A program made the position numbers and the translations under genes. The notes below the pieces were generated by a model that was not told where the DNA came from, made no database searches, and was given only the letters and a program-made list of their open reading frames with translations. From CAZCGA01 sp964498075 (GTDB taxonomy: Bacteria > Desulfobacterota > Binatia > HRBIN30), in the NCBI GenBank assembly GCA_964498075.1, contig CAZCGA010000246.1:1-5909 (forward strand): a DNA stretch of 5,909 nt, in the 5' to 3' direction. Positions 1 through 5,554 of the stretch are shown here, piece by piece; position 1 is the first letter of the stretch; each line of letters begins with the position of its first letter.

Positions 1-1
1 G

Positions 2-43
2 ACCACCGCCAACTTCTGCGCGCCGCGCACAGACTTTTGGTGA
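2..43 (+). CDS. C-terminal tail of an upstream winged-helix-like domain protein (copy A, partial)
   Basis: Frame 2 from the window edge reads TTANFCAPRTDFW and then a stop. It lines up with the last residues of the two downstream paralogues, TTGSFCAYQP in copy B and RTGAHCVYLP in copy C, including the shared T-x-x-(F/H)-C pattern. I infer the end of a third tandem copy of the same domain. Three consecutive in-frame stops follow (TGA TAG TAG, 41-49). Only 13 residues are visible, so the assignment rests on a short match and on the neighbourhood. The body of the gene lies left of the window and could be a large ATPase or cyclase-type protein carrying this domain at its end. Confidence 0.42.
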   Translation, partial: TTANFCAPRTDFW

Positions 44-130
44 TAGTAGTTCAGGACAGGCCAGCAACCAGAGACGAACGTTTTTCGGAAAGAGGGCGAC
101 TACTGGACTATCGCGCACGCCGGTACGACG
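37..130 (+). other. Probable frameshifted 5' end of copy B
   Basis: The first residues of copy B's domain (VFRKEGDYWTIAHAGTT, about 80-130) are readable in frame 2. That frame has no ATG, GTG or TTG between the stop at 47-49 and the GTG at 131. Frame 1 does have start codons, TTG 37 and GTG 40, and GTG 40-42 overlaps the TGA stop of copy A (41-43). The two frames meet at a run of five T (81-85). Removing one T would give a continuous reading from GTG 40 through ERFRKEGDYWT into the domain, a protein of about 199 residues. This could be a homopolymer sequencing or assembly error, a genuine inactivating indel, or a rare recoding site. No clear Shine-Dalgarno sequence precedes 37 or 40. Confidence 0.5.
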
Positions 131-640
131 GTGCGGCTGAAGGACAACAGGGGCCTGCAGTACCTGGCCCACTTGCTGCGCCATCCGGGCCAGGAGATCC
201 TAGCGCTCGACGTGGTCCAGGCGGCGCAGTTCAACCCGAGACCAGAAACCGCAGACGCGAGCCGGCGGGCAAGCGCACCGGAGCCCCTGCTCGACGCGCA
301 AGCGCAGCGCGGGTGCCGGCAACGCCTGCGTGAGCTGCGTGGGGAGCTGACCGAAGCGGAGGACAACCACGACGTCGGGGCGGTCGAACGGGCGCGCACG
401 GAGATCGAAATGTTGGCCATGCAACTGCGCGGCGCGCTCGGTCTGGGCGGGCGCGCGCGCGGCGCCACCACCGATCTCGAACGCGCCCGCTCGGCTGCGG
501 GCAAACGCATCCGTGGGGCGATCAAACGCATCCGCGCCGTCCATCCCGTGCTGGGCCGCCATCTGAAGACGACGGTGACGACGGGTTCCTTCTGCGCCTA
601 CCAGCCGGAGCGCGACGTCGTGGTGGCGTGGGAGTTGTAA
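131..640 (+). CDS. Winged-helix-like domain protein with coiled-coil insert (copy B), 5' end uncertain
   Basis: This 169-residue reading starts at GTG 131, but homology to copy C shows the domain really begins near position 80, so the product as read is N-terminally short. Visible parts: VRLKDNRGLQYLAHLLRHPG (residues 1-20), a charged heptad-like helix at about 53-103 (LLDAQ...RQRLRELRGELTEAE...ARTEIEMLAMQL), a GLGGRARG turn, then ERARSAAGKRIRGAIKRI (117-134), HPVLGRHL and TTGSFCAY. The YLAHLL-RHPG helix, the second basic helix and the TG-x-x-C-x-Y end resemble a divergent OmpR/PhoB-type winged helix split by a coiled coil. The family is known to me mainly as a C-terminal domain of AAA-ATPase and adenylate-cyclase-type regulators. 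Function is not established, and DNA binding is an inference. It may be a frameshifted gene or a pseudogene. It lies directly downstream of copy A. Confidence 0.6.
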   Translation: MRLKDNRGLQYLAHLLRHPGQEILALDVVQAAQFNPRPETADASRRASAPEPLLDAQAQRGCRQRLRELRGELTEAEDNHDVGAVERARTEIEMLAMQLRGALGLGGRARGATTDLERARSAAGKRIRGAIKRIRAVHPVLGRHLKTTVTTGSFCAYQPERDVVVAWEL

Positions 641-744
641 GACCGACGTGGCGCTCATCGTAGACGGGCCATCACCGTGCTGACGGTCGCGCTCGGCGTG
701 CAGCCGGGCTGGGCTTCGTGGCGCGGACGAGCGCGCCGCCGATC
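641..744. other. Intergenic stretch between copy B and the palindrome cluster
   Basis: I see no coding signal here. Short readings through it are out of frame with copy C and have no family resemblance. No hairpin followed by a T-run was found, so there is no recognisable intrinsic terminator after copy B. Confidence 0.4.
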
Positions 745-760
745 TCCGTAGTTCTACGGA
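745..760. promoter_or_regulatory. 16-bp dyad, candidate operator
   Basis: TCCGTAGTTCTACGGA is a perfect 7-bp inverted repeat (745-751 and 754-760) with a two-base centre. No T-run follows, so it is not a typical intrinsic terminator. Its position about 75 bases upstream of copy C, next to further dyads, suggests a protein-binding site. The regulator is unknown. Confidence 0.4.
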
Positions 761-769
761 ATTCGCACT

Positions 770-789
770 GCGTCCCGCATTTGGGACGC
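770..789. promoter_or_regulatory. GCGTCCC/GGGACGC inverted repeat
   Basis: GCGTCCC (770-776) and GGGACGC (783-789) form a perfect 7-bp inverted repeat around GCATTT. It shares its right arm with the tandem repeat that follows, so GTCCC and GGGAC alternate five times between 772 and 819. It could be an operator half-site array or an RNA hairpin upstream of copy C. Confidence 0.4.
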
Positions 790-821
790 GCCGTGTCCCG
801 CTGGGACGGGCGTTGTCCCGC
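782..821. repeat. Two tandem 20-bp repeats, each with an internal dyad
   Basis: TGGGACGCGCCGTGTCCCGC (782-801) is followed without a gap by TGGGACGGGCGTTGTCCCGC (802-821), with 17 of 20 positions identical. Each copy carries GGGAC...GTCCC arms seven bases apart. The differences fall only in the centre, so the arms are the conserved part, as expected for repeated binding sites. The array ends 12 bases before the copy C start codon, where a promoter or operator would be expected. Confidence 0.5.
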
Positions 822-833
822 CCAATTGTGTGA

Positions 834-1247
834 ATGCAGCGTAGCGGAAGAGCACGGTCACGCCATGCCGACTCGCCCGGTGGCGACGCCGAGGGTCTGC
901 TCAGCCAGCAGGTCTTCCGGCGCGAGGGCGACTACTGGACCATCACTTACGCCGGGACCACCGTGCGCCTGCGCGACGCCATCGGGGTGCACTATCTCGC
1001 CCAGCTCTTAGCACGCCCGACTCACCCGGTTGCGGTAGAGGATCTCTTGGCCGCCGTAAAGGGCGACAACGGCGTTGCGGACACGGAACGCGCACGCTCG
1101 GCAGTCAGCAAACGCATCCACGACACCATGCGGCGCATCCAGCAGCACCATCCGGCCCTCGGGCATCACCTCAGGGCCGGGATCAGGACCGGCGCGCACT
1201 GCGTCTACCTGCCCGATCCCGCGCGGCCGGCGACGTGGACGACTTGA
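834..1247 (+). CDS. Stand-alone winged-helix-like domain protein (copy C)
   Basis: This 137-residue protein is made almost entirely of the domain seen in copy B. Residues 28-46 read FRREGDYWTITYAGTTVRL, followed by LRDAIGVHYLAQLLARPTH (46-64), TERARSAVSKRIHDTMRRI (84-102), HHPALGHHL (105-113) and RTGAHCVYLPD (118-128). Compared with copy B, about 75 residues are missing between the two conserved halves, namely the coiled-coil and GLGG segment. What remains is a compact unit reminiscent of a winged helix. The N-terminal 25 residues are low complexity. ATG 834 is the first in-frame start and lacks a clear Shine-Dalgarno sequence. The repeat cluster lies just upstream and the fibre gene starts 60 bases downstream. 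A small DNA-binding regulator is plausible but unproven. Confidence 0.65.
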   Translation: MQRSGRARSRHADSPGGDAEGLLSQQVFRREGDYWTITYAGTTVRLRDAIGVHYLAQLLARPTHPVAVEDLLAAVKGDNGVADTERARSAVSKRIHDTMRRIQQHHPALGHHLRAGIRTGAHCVYLPDPARPATWTT

Positions 1248-1292
1248 GTGGGAAGAGGCGGAACCACACGGACTGCAAACATCTGACTGAGC

Positions 1293-1302
1293 AGAGAGGA
1301 GG
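1293..1302 (+). promoter_or_regulatory. Strong Shine-Dalgarno of the fibre gene
   Basis: AGAGAGGAGG lies five bases before ATG 1308 and fixes the start. An ATG at 1303 is in another frame and too close to the Shine-Dalgarno sequence. This is the only strong ribosome binding site among the genes in the window. Confidence 0.8.
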
Positions 1303-1307
1303 ATGAA

Positions 1308-4039
1308 ATGTTCAAAAGGACACTGTTGTTAATCGGGATCTTTGCCGTCATCGCAGCGAGGCGACCAGCCGCGGCGGTCACCGCGACCTTGGTGGGTGAT
1401 GCATACACTCTTTCCACTGCCGCGGCGGCGAACAAGGGCAAGGCTACTACCTTGCAGATGAGCGGCCCGCCCGACAGCACCACGGTGAAGACGGCGCACG
1501 TGCAGTTCGACCTCTCGACGCTGCCCGCCTCGGTCACCGCCGCGGATATCGCCAAGGCAACCCTGACCGTGTACGTCAACGCCGTCATCAAGGACGGCTC
1601 GTTCGATGTCCAACGCGTGACGTCGGCATGGGCGGAGTCCAGCATCACCTCCGGGAGCGCACCGACGCTCGGAGCCGTCGAGCAGTCCGCGGTTGCGGTT
1701 GCGTTGACCGACAAGAACACATTCAAGGTCATCGACGTGACCAACGTCGTGAAGGCCTGGCGCAGCGGCAGCCTCACGAACAACGGTCTGGCCTTGGTCG
1801 CCAATGCCGTCGACGGCCTCAACGCCAAGCTCGACAGCAAAGAGAGCACGGCGCACAGTCAGGTGCCACGGCTGGAAATTACGCTCAATAATGCCGCGGG
1901 GGGCGGTGGTACCGTCACCAACGTCAGCGCGGCGAGCCCGCTGTCGGTCACCAATTCGACCACCACGCCCAACATTACGCTCGGCACCGTGCCGCTCACG
2001 GCGGGCGGGACGAACGCGACCAGCGCGGCCGCCGCTCGGACCAACCTCGGCGCGGCGGCGAGCGGAGCGAACAGCGACATCACCGCCCTCAACGGGCTGA
2101 CCACACCGCTCGCGGTGAATCGCGGTGGCACCAACGCCACCAGCACCGCGGCCGCGCGCACCAGCCTCGGCGCGGCCGCCAGCGGCGCGAACGCGGACAT
2201 CACGGCACTCTCCACGCTGACCACACCGCTCTCGCTGGGTCAGGGCGGTACCGGAGCCACCACGGCCCTCGGGGCGCGCACCAACCTTGCGGCCGCCGCC
2301 AGCGGAGCCAATGCCGACATCACTTCGCTGTCCGGAATCACCGGCAACATCAACTTGCCGCATAGCACGGGTGGATCGGTCGGGGTCGTCAACAGGGCTG
2401 GCTTTCCCTTCCTCCACGACTTCGGTACGTCCAACACCTTCGGCGGAAGATTTGCGGGCAACTTCTCGATGAGTGGAACGCAAAACACGGCGTTCGGCGA
2501 TTCGGCACTGTTTGCAAATACCAGCGGCGCGGACAACACGGCCGTCGGCAATGCGGCGCTGGGGCAAAACACCGCAGGGGTTGACAACTCGGCGGTCGGC
2601 AATCGGGCCCTCGGTTTCAACACGACCGGTTCGTTCGATGTTGCCGTTGGTGGCTTGGCGTTGTACGCAAACAGTACCGGCAGCGACAACGTCGCCGTCG
2701 GATCGCAAGCGCTGGAGTCGAACGTGTCGGGCTCCCAGAACATCGCCGTGGGTAGTCAGGCACTCATGGCGAACGAGCCCGGCGTTGACAATGTCGCGGT
2801 CGGGTACGCCGCGCTCAAGGCCAACACCAGCGGTGGCGACAACACCGCCGTCGGCCGCAACGCGCTGGCCAACAACACCACGGCCAGCGCCAATACCGCG
2901 GTCGGGAGCTCGGCGCTGGNNNNNNNNNNTCTCCCAACACCGCCGTGGGTCGCCAGGCGTTGACGAGTAATACCACCGGGGTTCAAAATGACGCCGTCGG
3001 GTATAACGCCCTCGCAAGCAACACGACCGGTAGCATCAACGTCGCGGTGGGTGACTACGCGCTGGTCAGCAATACCACTGGCGTCGGCAACGTCGGGCTT
3101 GGTTCCGCGGCTCTAGGTTACAACACATCAGGCAACAACAACATCGCGCTCGGTAACTCGGTGATGGTCAGCAACACTAGCGGCAGCGAGAATATTGCGA
3201 TCGGCGTCAACGCGCTCTACGGGAACACCATCGGCAACTCTAATATCGCGCTCGGTCTTCTGGCACTCGTAAGCAACAACGGTAGCAACAACATCGGGCT
3301 GGGGAATCAGGCACTTCAGTCCGTCCAGACTGGCTCCGGCAATTTGGCGCTTGGCGCCAACGCCGGCAGCGCCCTTGCTGGCGCGGAAAACAATAACGTT
3401 GACATCGCCAACGCGGGCATCACTGGCGAGTCGAGTACCATCCGTATCGGTACAGTGGGGACGCAGACCAAGGCGTTCATCGCCGGCATACGTGGCGTCA
3501 CAACCGGGGTCGCGAACGGGATTACGGTGCTGATCGACGGCAACGGCCAGCTCGGGACGGTCTCCTCCTCGCGGCGGTTCAAGACCGACGTCCGCGACAT
3601 GGGTGACGCCAGCAGCAGGCTCATGCGGCTGCGTCCGGTGACATTCAAGTACAAGCCGGAGCTCGATCCCTCCGGCACGACACAATACGGCGTGATCGCC
3701 GAGGAGGTCGAGCAGGTCTTCCCCGATCTCGTCGCCCGCGACAAGGACGGCAAGATCGAGACGGTGAAGTACCACCTGCTCAGCGCCCTGCTGCTCAACG
3801 AAGTGCACAAGCAGTACCGGCAGCAGCGCGCACAGGCGGAGCAGATTTACACGCTGCGGTCGCAGTATGCGCAGCTCGCCCAGCTGCAACGCGAGAACGC
3901 GCAACTGGCGCGCGACAACGCCGCGCTGCGCGAGCGCCTCGGTAAGATCGAGCAGGTTGTGGAACACCTGGCGAGCCGGGTGGAGTCAATGCCGGCGCAC
4001 GTAGCGGGTGCGGCAGTGGCGAGCGACGAGGATCTGTAG
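1308..4039 (+). CDS. Exported fibre-like protein with DNRLRE-like domain, tail-type and NTAVG repeats, and C-terminal peptidase S74 chaperone
   Basis: One gene is split by an assembly gap at 2920-2929: the frame is 0 before it and 2 after it, and the repeats continue across. Length is at least about 912 residues. Residues 1-23 form a signal peptide (MFKRTLLLIGIFAVIAARR, then PAAA), with an unusual RR pair after the hydrophobic core. Residues 24-193 resemble a DNRLRE/CBM96 carbohydrate-binding or wall domain (VQFDLSTLP, ATLTVYV, DVTNVVKAWRSG, PRLEITL). After a GGGG linker come three 40-residue repeats (233-352; GGTNATS, ARTNLGAAASGAN, DIT), as in phage tail fibres. From 393 there are about eighteen 17-residue NTAVG-x-x-AL repeats, probably a beta-roll or beta-helix. 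The end is a peptidase S74 intramolecular chaperone (SSSRRFKTDVRDM, QYGVIAEEVEQVFPDL) with a candidate Ser/Lys autocleavage pair encoded at 3566 and 3581, then a coiled coil. It probably trimerises on or outside the cell surface. The binding target is unknown. A phage origin of the modules is likely, but the signal peptide argues for a cellular surface protein. Confidence 0.85.
2004..2363 (+). repeat. Three tandem 120-bp (40-residue) tail-fibre-type repeats
   Basis: Units start at 2004, 2124 and 2244. Each encodes GGT-x-AT...AR-T-x-LGAAASGAN-x-DIT followed by a short variable tail. The third unit departs at its end (SGITGNINLPH), where it leads into the next domain. Similar GGTGATTA...ARTNLG units are common spacers in phage tail fibres and tail-collar proteins. 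Confidence 0.85.
2484..3391 (+). repeat. Array of about eighteen 51-bp (17-residue) NTAVG repeats
   Basis: Units begin with an Asn codon at 2484, 2535, 2586, 2637, 2688, 2739, 2790, 2841 and 2892 (cut by the gap), then 2936, 2987, 3038, 3089, 3140, 3191, 3242, 3290 and 3341. The consensus is N-(T/V/I)-A-(V/L)-G-x-x-AL-x-x-NT-(T/S)-G-x-x. Only the unit at 3242 is one residue short. The spacing and pattern suggest a left-handed beta-roll or beta-helix comparable with YadA/Hep-Hag head repeats, though these are 17 residues rather than 14. Confidence 0.9.
2920..2929. other. Assembly gap (10 N) inside the fibre gene
   Basis: Ten undetermined bases sit inside a repeat unit. The frames on each side differ by an amount that needs a true gap of 2 modulo 3, so ten cannot be the real length if the gene is intact. 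Repeat phase gives 17 nt, or 17 plus a multiple of 51. Confidence 0.95.
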
Positions 4040-4107
4040 GTCAAAAACCGGAACCACCATCAGGGGCTGGGCGTGTCGGTCGCGCGTCTCCCTTGATCCA
4101 CGCGCAA
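4040..4107. other. Spacer between fibre gene and tyrS
   Basis: This is a short non-coding stretch. I found no convincing terminator hairpin with a T-run and no clear sigma-70 promoter, so it is open whether tyrS is transcribed separately or by read-through from the fibre gene. Confidence 0.35.
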
Positions 4108-4132
4108 GAGTCGGACACATTACCTCCGACTC
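4108..4132 (+). promoter_or_regulatory. Perfect 8-bp hairpin abutting the tyrS start codon
   Basis: GAGTCGGA (4108-4115) and TCCGACTC (4125-4132) are exact reverse complements around the 9-base loop CACATTACC. The 3' arm ends at the base before ATG 4133. The hairpin fills the place where a Shine-Dalgarno sequence should be, and none is visible there. It could control tyrS translation, but a chance palindrome is not excluded. Confidence 0.5.
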
Positions 4133-5362
4133 ATGAAGCCGGTCGAAGAACAACTGGCCGTCGTGCGGCGGGGAACGGTGGACCTGTTTCCGGAGGCGGA
4201 GTTCGTGGCGAAGCTGCGCGAAGGGCGGCCGCTGCGGGTGAAGCTGGGGGCCGATCCATCGGCGCCGGATCTGCATCTCGGGCACAGCGTGGCGCTGACC
4301 AAGCTGCGCGAGTTCCAGGATCTGGGGCACACGGTCATCTTTCTGATCGGCGACTTCACCGGGATGATCGGCGACCCGACCGGAAAGTCGGAGACGCGCA
4401 AGCCGCTCAGCCGTGAGGAAGTCGCAAGCAATGCGGCCACGTACACGCAGCAAGTGTTCAAGATTCTCAATCCCGAGCGCACCGAAGTGCGGTTCAACTC
4501 GGAGTGGATGGACCGCATGTCCGCGGCCGACATGGTACGCTTGTGTGCGCATTACACGGTGGCGCGGATGCTCGAGCGGGATGACTTCGCGAGGCGGCAC
4601 ACCGAGCAGCGGCCGATCGGCGTGCACGAGTTCTTGTACCCGTTGGTTCAGGGATACGATTCCGTGGCGTTGCGGGCGGACGTCGAGATTGGGGGCACGG
4701 ATCAACGCTTCAACCTGCTGGTAGGTCGTGAAATTCAGAAGGCATACGCTCAGGCGCCGCAGGTCGTGCTGACGTTGCCGCTCCTGGAAGGCACGGACGG
4801 CGTGCAGAAGATGAGCAAGTCGCTGCGCAACGCCATCGGCATCGCCGATCCGCCCGAGCAGATCTTCGGCAAGCTCATGTCGATCTCCGATGCGATGATG
4901 CTGCGTTACTACGAGCTCCTTTCGAATGAGGATGTGCCAGCGATGCGGAGCGCAATTGCATCGGGGGTGCTCCATCCGATGGACGCGAAGAAGCGCATGG
5001 CTCGGTTGTTGGTGGCGCGCTTTTACGATGATCAAATCGCACGACGAGAGTTGGAGAGCTTCGAGCGCCGGTTTCAGCGACGGGAGTTGCCCGCGGATCT
5101 GACGACGTACGTCTGGCGTGAAGGCGCAAAGGTCGCAGCAACCCTGCCGCGTGTGCTGACGGCTTCCGGGCTGACCAGTTCCACGAGTGAGGCACGTCGC
5201 TTGATTCAGCAGGGGGCGGTGCGCGTGGATGGCGAGCGCATTGTGAATCCGCGCTACGTCGTCAGCGCGGGCGAGCGGGCGAGAGTCGTGCTGCAAGTCG
5301 GATCACGGCGGGCGACGGCGATCGAGTTCTCCTCTCCAGAAGAATCCAAACAGGGGGGTTGA
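4133..5362 (+). CDS. tyrS: Tyrosyl-tRNA synthetase
   Basis: This 409-residue cytoplasmic class I aminoacyl-tRNA synthetase charges tRNA-Tyr with tyrosine using ATP (EC 6.1.1.1). The Rossmann-fold catalytic domain carries the HIGH-type motif PDLHLGH (HLGH at 48-51), GDFTGMIGDPTGKSETR (73-89), the tyrosine-site segment YPLVQGYDS (169-177), EIGGTDQRFNLL (185-196) and a perfect KMSKS loop at 226-230. The C-terminus from about 345 is an S4 RNA-binding domain (LTSSTSEARRLIQQGAVRVDG). Length and motifs fit the bacterial TyrZ-like subtype with HLGH and KMSKS. ATG 4133 is the first start after an in-frame TGA at 4094, and the N-terminus MKPVEEQL matches the family, so the start is sound despite the missing Shine-Dalgarno sequence. 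The gene lies directly upstream of the rRNA operon, whose promoter overlaps its stop codon. It is complete, with no sign of damage. Confidence 0.97.
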   Translation: MKPVEEQLAVVRRGTVDLFPEAEFVAKLREGRPLRVKLGADPSAPDLHLGHSVALTKLREFQDLGHTVIFLIGDFTGMIGDPTGKSETRKPLSREEVASNAATYTQQVFKILNPERTEVRFNSEWMDRMSAADMVRLCAHYTVARMLERDDFARRHTEQRPIGVHEFLYPLVQGYDSVALRADVEIGGTDQRFNLLVGREIQKAYAQAPQVVLTLPLLEGTDGVQKMSKSLRNAIGIADPPEQIFGKLMSISDAMMLRYYELLSNEDVPAMRSAIASGVLHPMDAKKRMARLLVARFYDDQIARRELESFERRFQRRELPADLTTYVWREGAKVAATLPRVLTASGLTSSTSEARRLIQQGAVRVDGERIVNPRYVVSAGERARVVLQVGSRRATAIEFSSPEESKQGG

Positions 5363-5387
5363 CTCGACCAGGGGCCTTTCCTATAAG
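5359..5387 (+). promoter_or_regulatory. Sigma-70-type rRNA operon promoter
   Basis: TTGACT (5359-5364) and TATAAG (5382-5387) are separated by exactly 17 bases, each matching the consensus at five of six positions. The -35 box overlaps the TGA stop of tyrS (5360-5362). Transcription would start near 5393-5396, giving a leader of about 160 bases before 16S. The GC-containing discriminator after the -10 box (GGTCGT) would suit growth-rate or stringent control, which is an inference. Confidence 0.75.
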
Positions 5388-5395
5388 GGTCGTTC

Positions 5396-5424
5396 CCGCC
5401 ACAGTGCGGCCGATCTTTGAAAAC
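5396..5424 (+). promoter_or_regulatory. boxB/boxA-like antitermination leader of the rRNA operon
   Basis: A small hairpin, CCGC (5396-5399) and GCGG (5406-5409) around CACAGT, is followed by GATCTTTGAAAAC (5412-5424). The second element resembles the boxA-type sequence with CTTTGAAAACT found in many rRNA leaders and spacers. In characterised operons boxA recruits NusB/S10 to prevent early termination. The order and position fit, but the hairpin is short. Confidence 0.55.
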
Positions 5425-5440
5425 TAGATGGTAATGCCAA

Positions 5441-5521
5441 CCTGCTCGGAACCCGGGTTCACCGGGGATGGGCAGGGGTGATGAGTTTGAAGGATGTGAC
5501 GGAACCCGTTGTCAGACAACG
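5441..5521 (+). ncRNA. Structured part of the 16S leader RNA
   Basis: CCTGCTC (5441-5447) pairs with GGGCAGG (5470-5476, one G-U) around the 12-bp palindrome GAACCCGGGTTC (5449-5460). A second palindrome, CGTTGTC-A-GACAACG, lies at 5507-5521. These are probably leader helices involved in folding or processing of the 16S precursor. The usual partner strand, downstream of 16S, is outside the window. Confidence 0.4.
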
Positions 5522-5554
5522 CGGTCGGAGGCTCGCTTCCGCCGCGCGAACTTT

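Noticed and set aside
37..333. Frame-1 open frame read as a separate 98-residue protein
   Set aside because: Past about position 85 it becomes Pro/Arg/Gly-rich and overlaps the recognisable domain in frame 2. Only its first ~15 codons are likely to be real, as the 5' end of copy B.
745..760. Intrinsic terminator for copy B
   Set aside because: The dyad is perfect, but its centre is only two bases and no T-run follows.
802..816. Possible sigma-54 promoter (TGGGACG-GGCG-TTGT)
   Set aside because: The spacing fits, but the -24 element has G for C and the -12 element lacks the essential GC. It is better explained as part of the 20-bp repeat.
770..821. CRISPR-like array
   Set aside because: The repeats are only 20 bp, directly abutting, with no spacers and only two units. 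This is an operator-like arrangement.
718..1011. Frame-1 open frame across the palindrome cluster and the start of copy C
   Set aside because: It has low-complexity composition and overlaps copy C in a different frame. Copy C has clear homology to copy B.
1329..3017. Long minus-strand open frame opposite the fibre gene (562 codons)
   Set aside because: It exists because the GC-rich, periodic repeats on the + strand avoid stops in this frame. Its product is Arg/Gly-rich with no family resemblance, and it runs through the N block.
3986..5296. Long minus-strand open frame opposite tyrS (436 codons)
   Set aside because: It is a shadow of tyrS: the + strand has complete synthetase motifs, while the antisense product is His/Arg/Leu-rich and unrecognisable.
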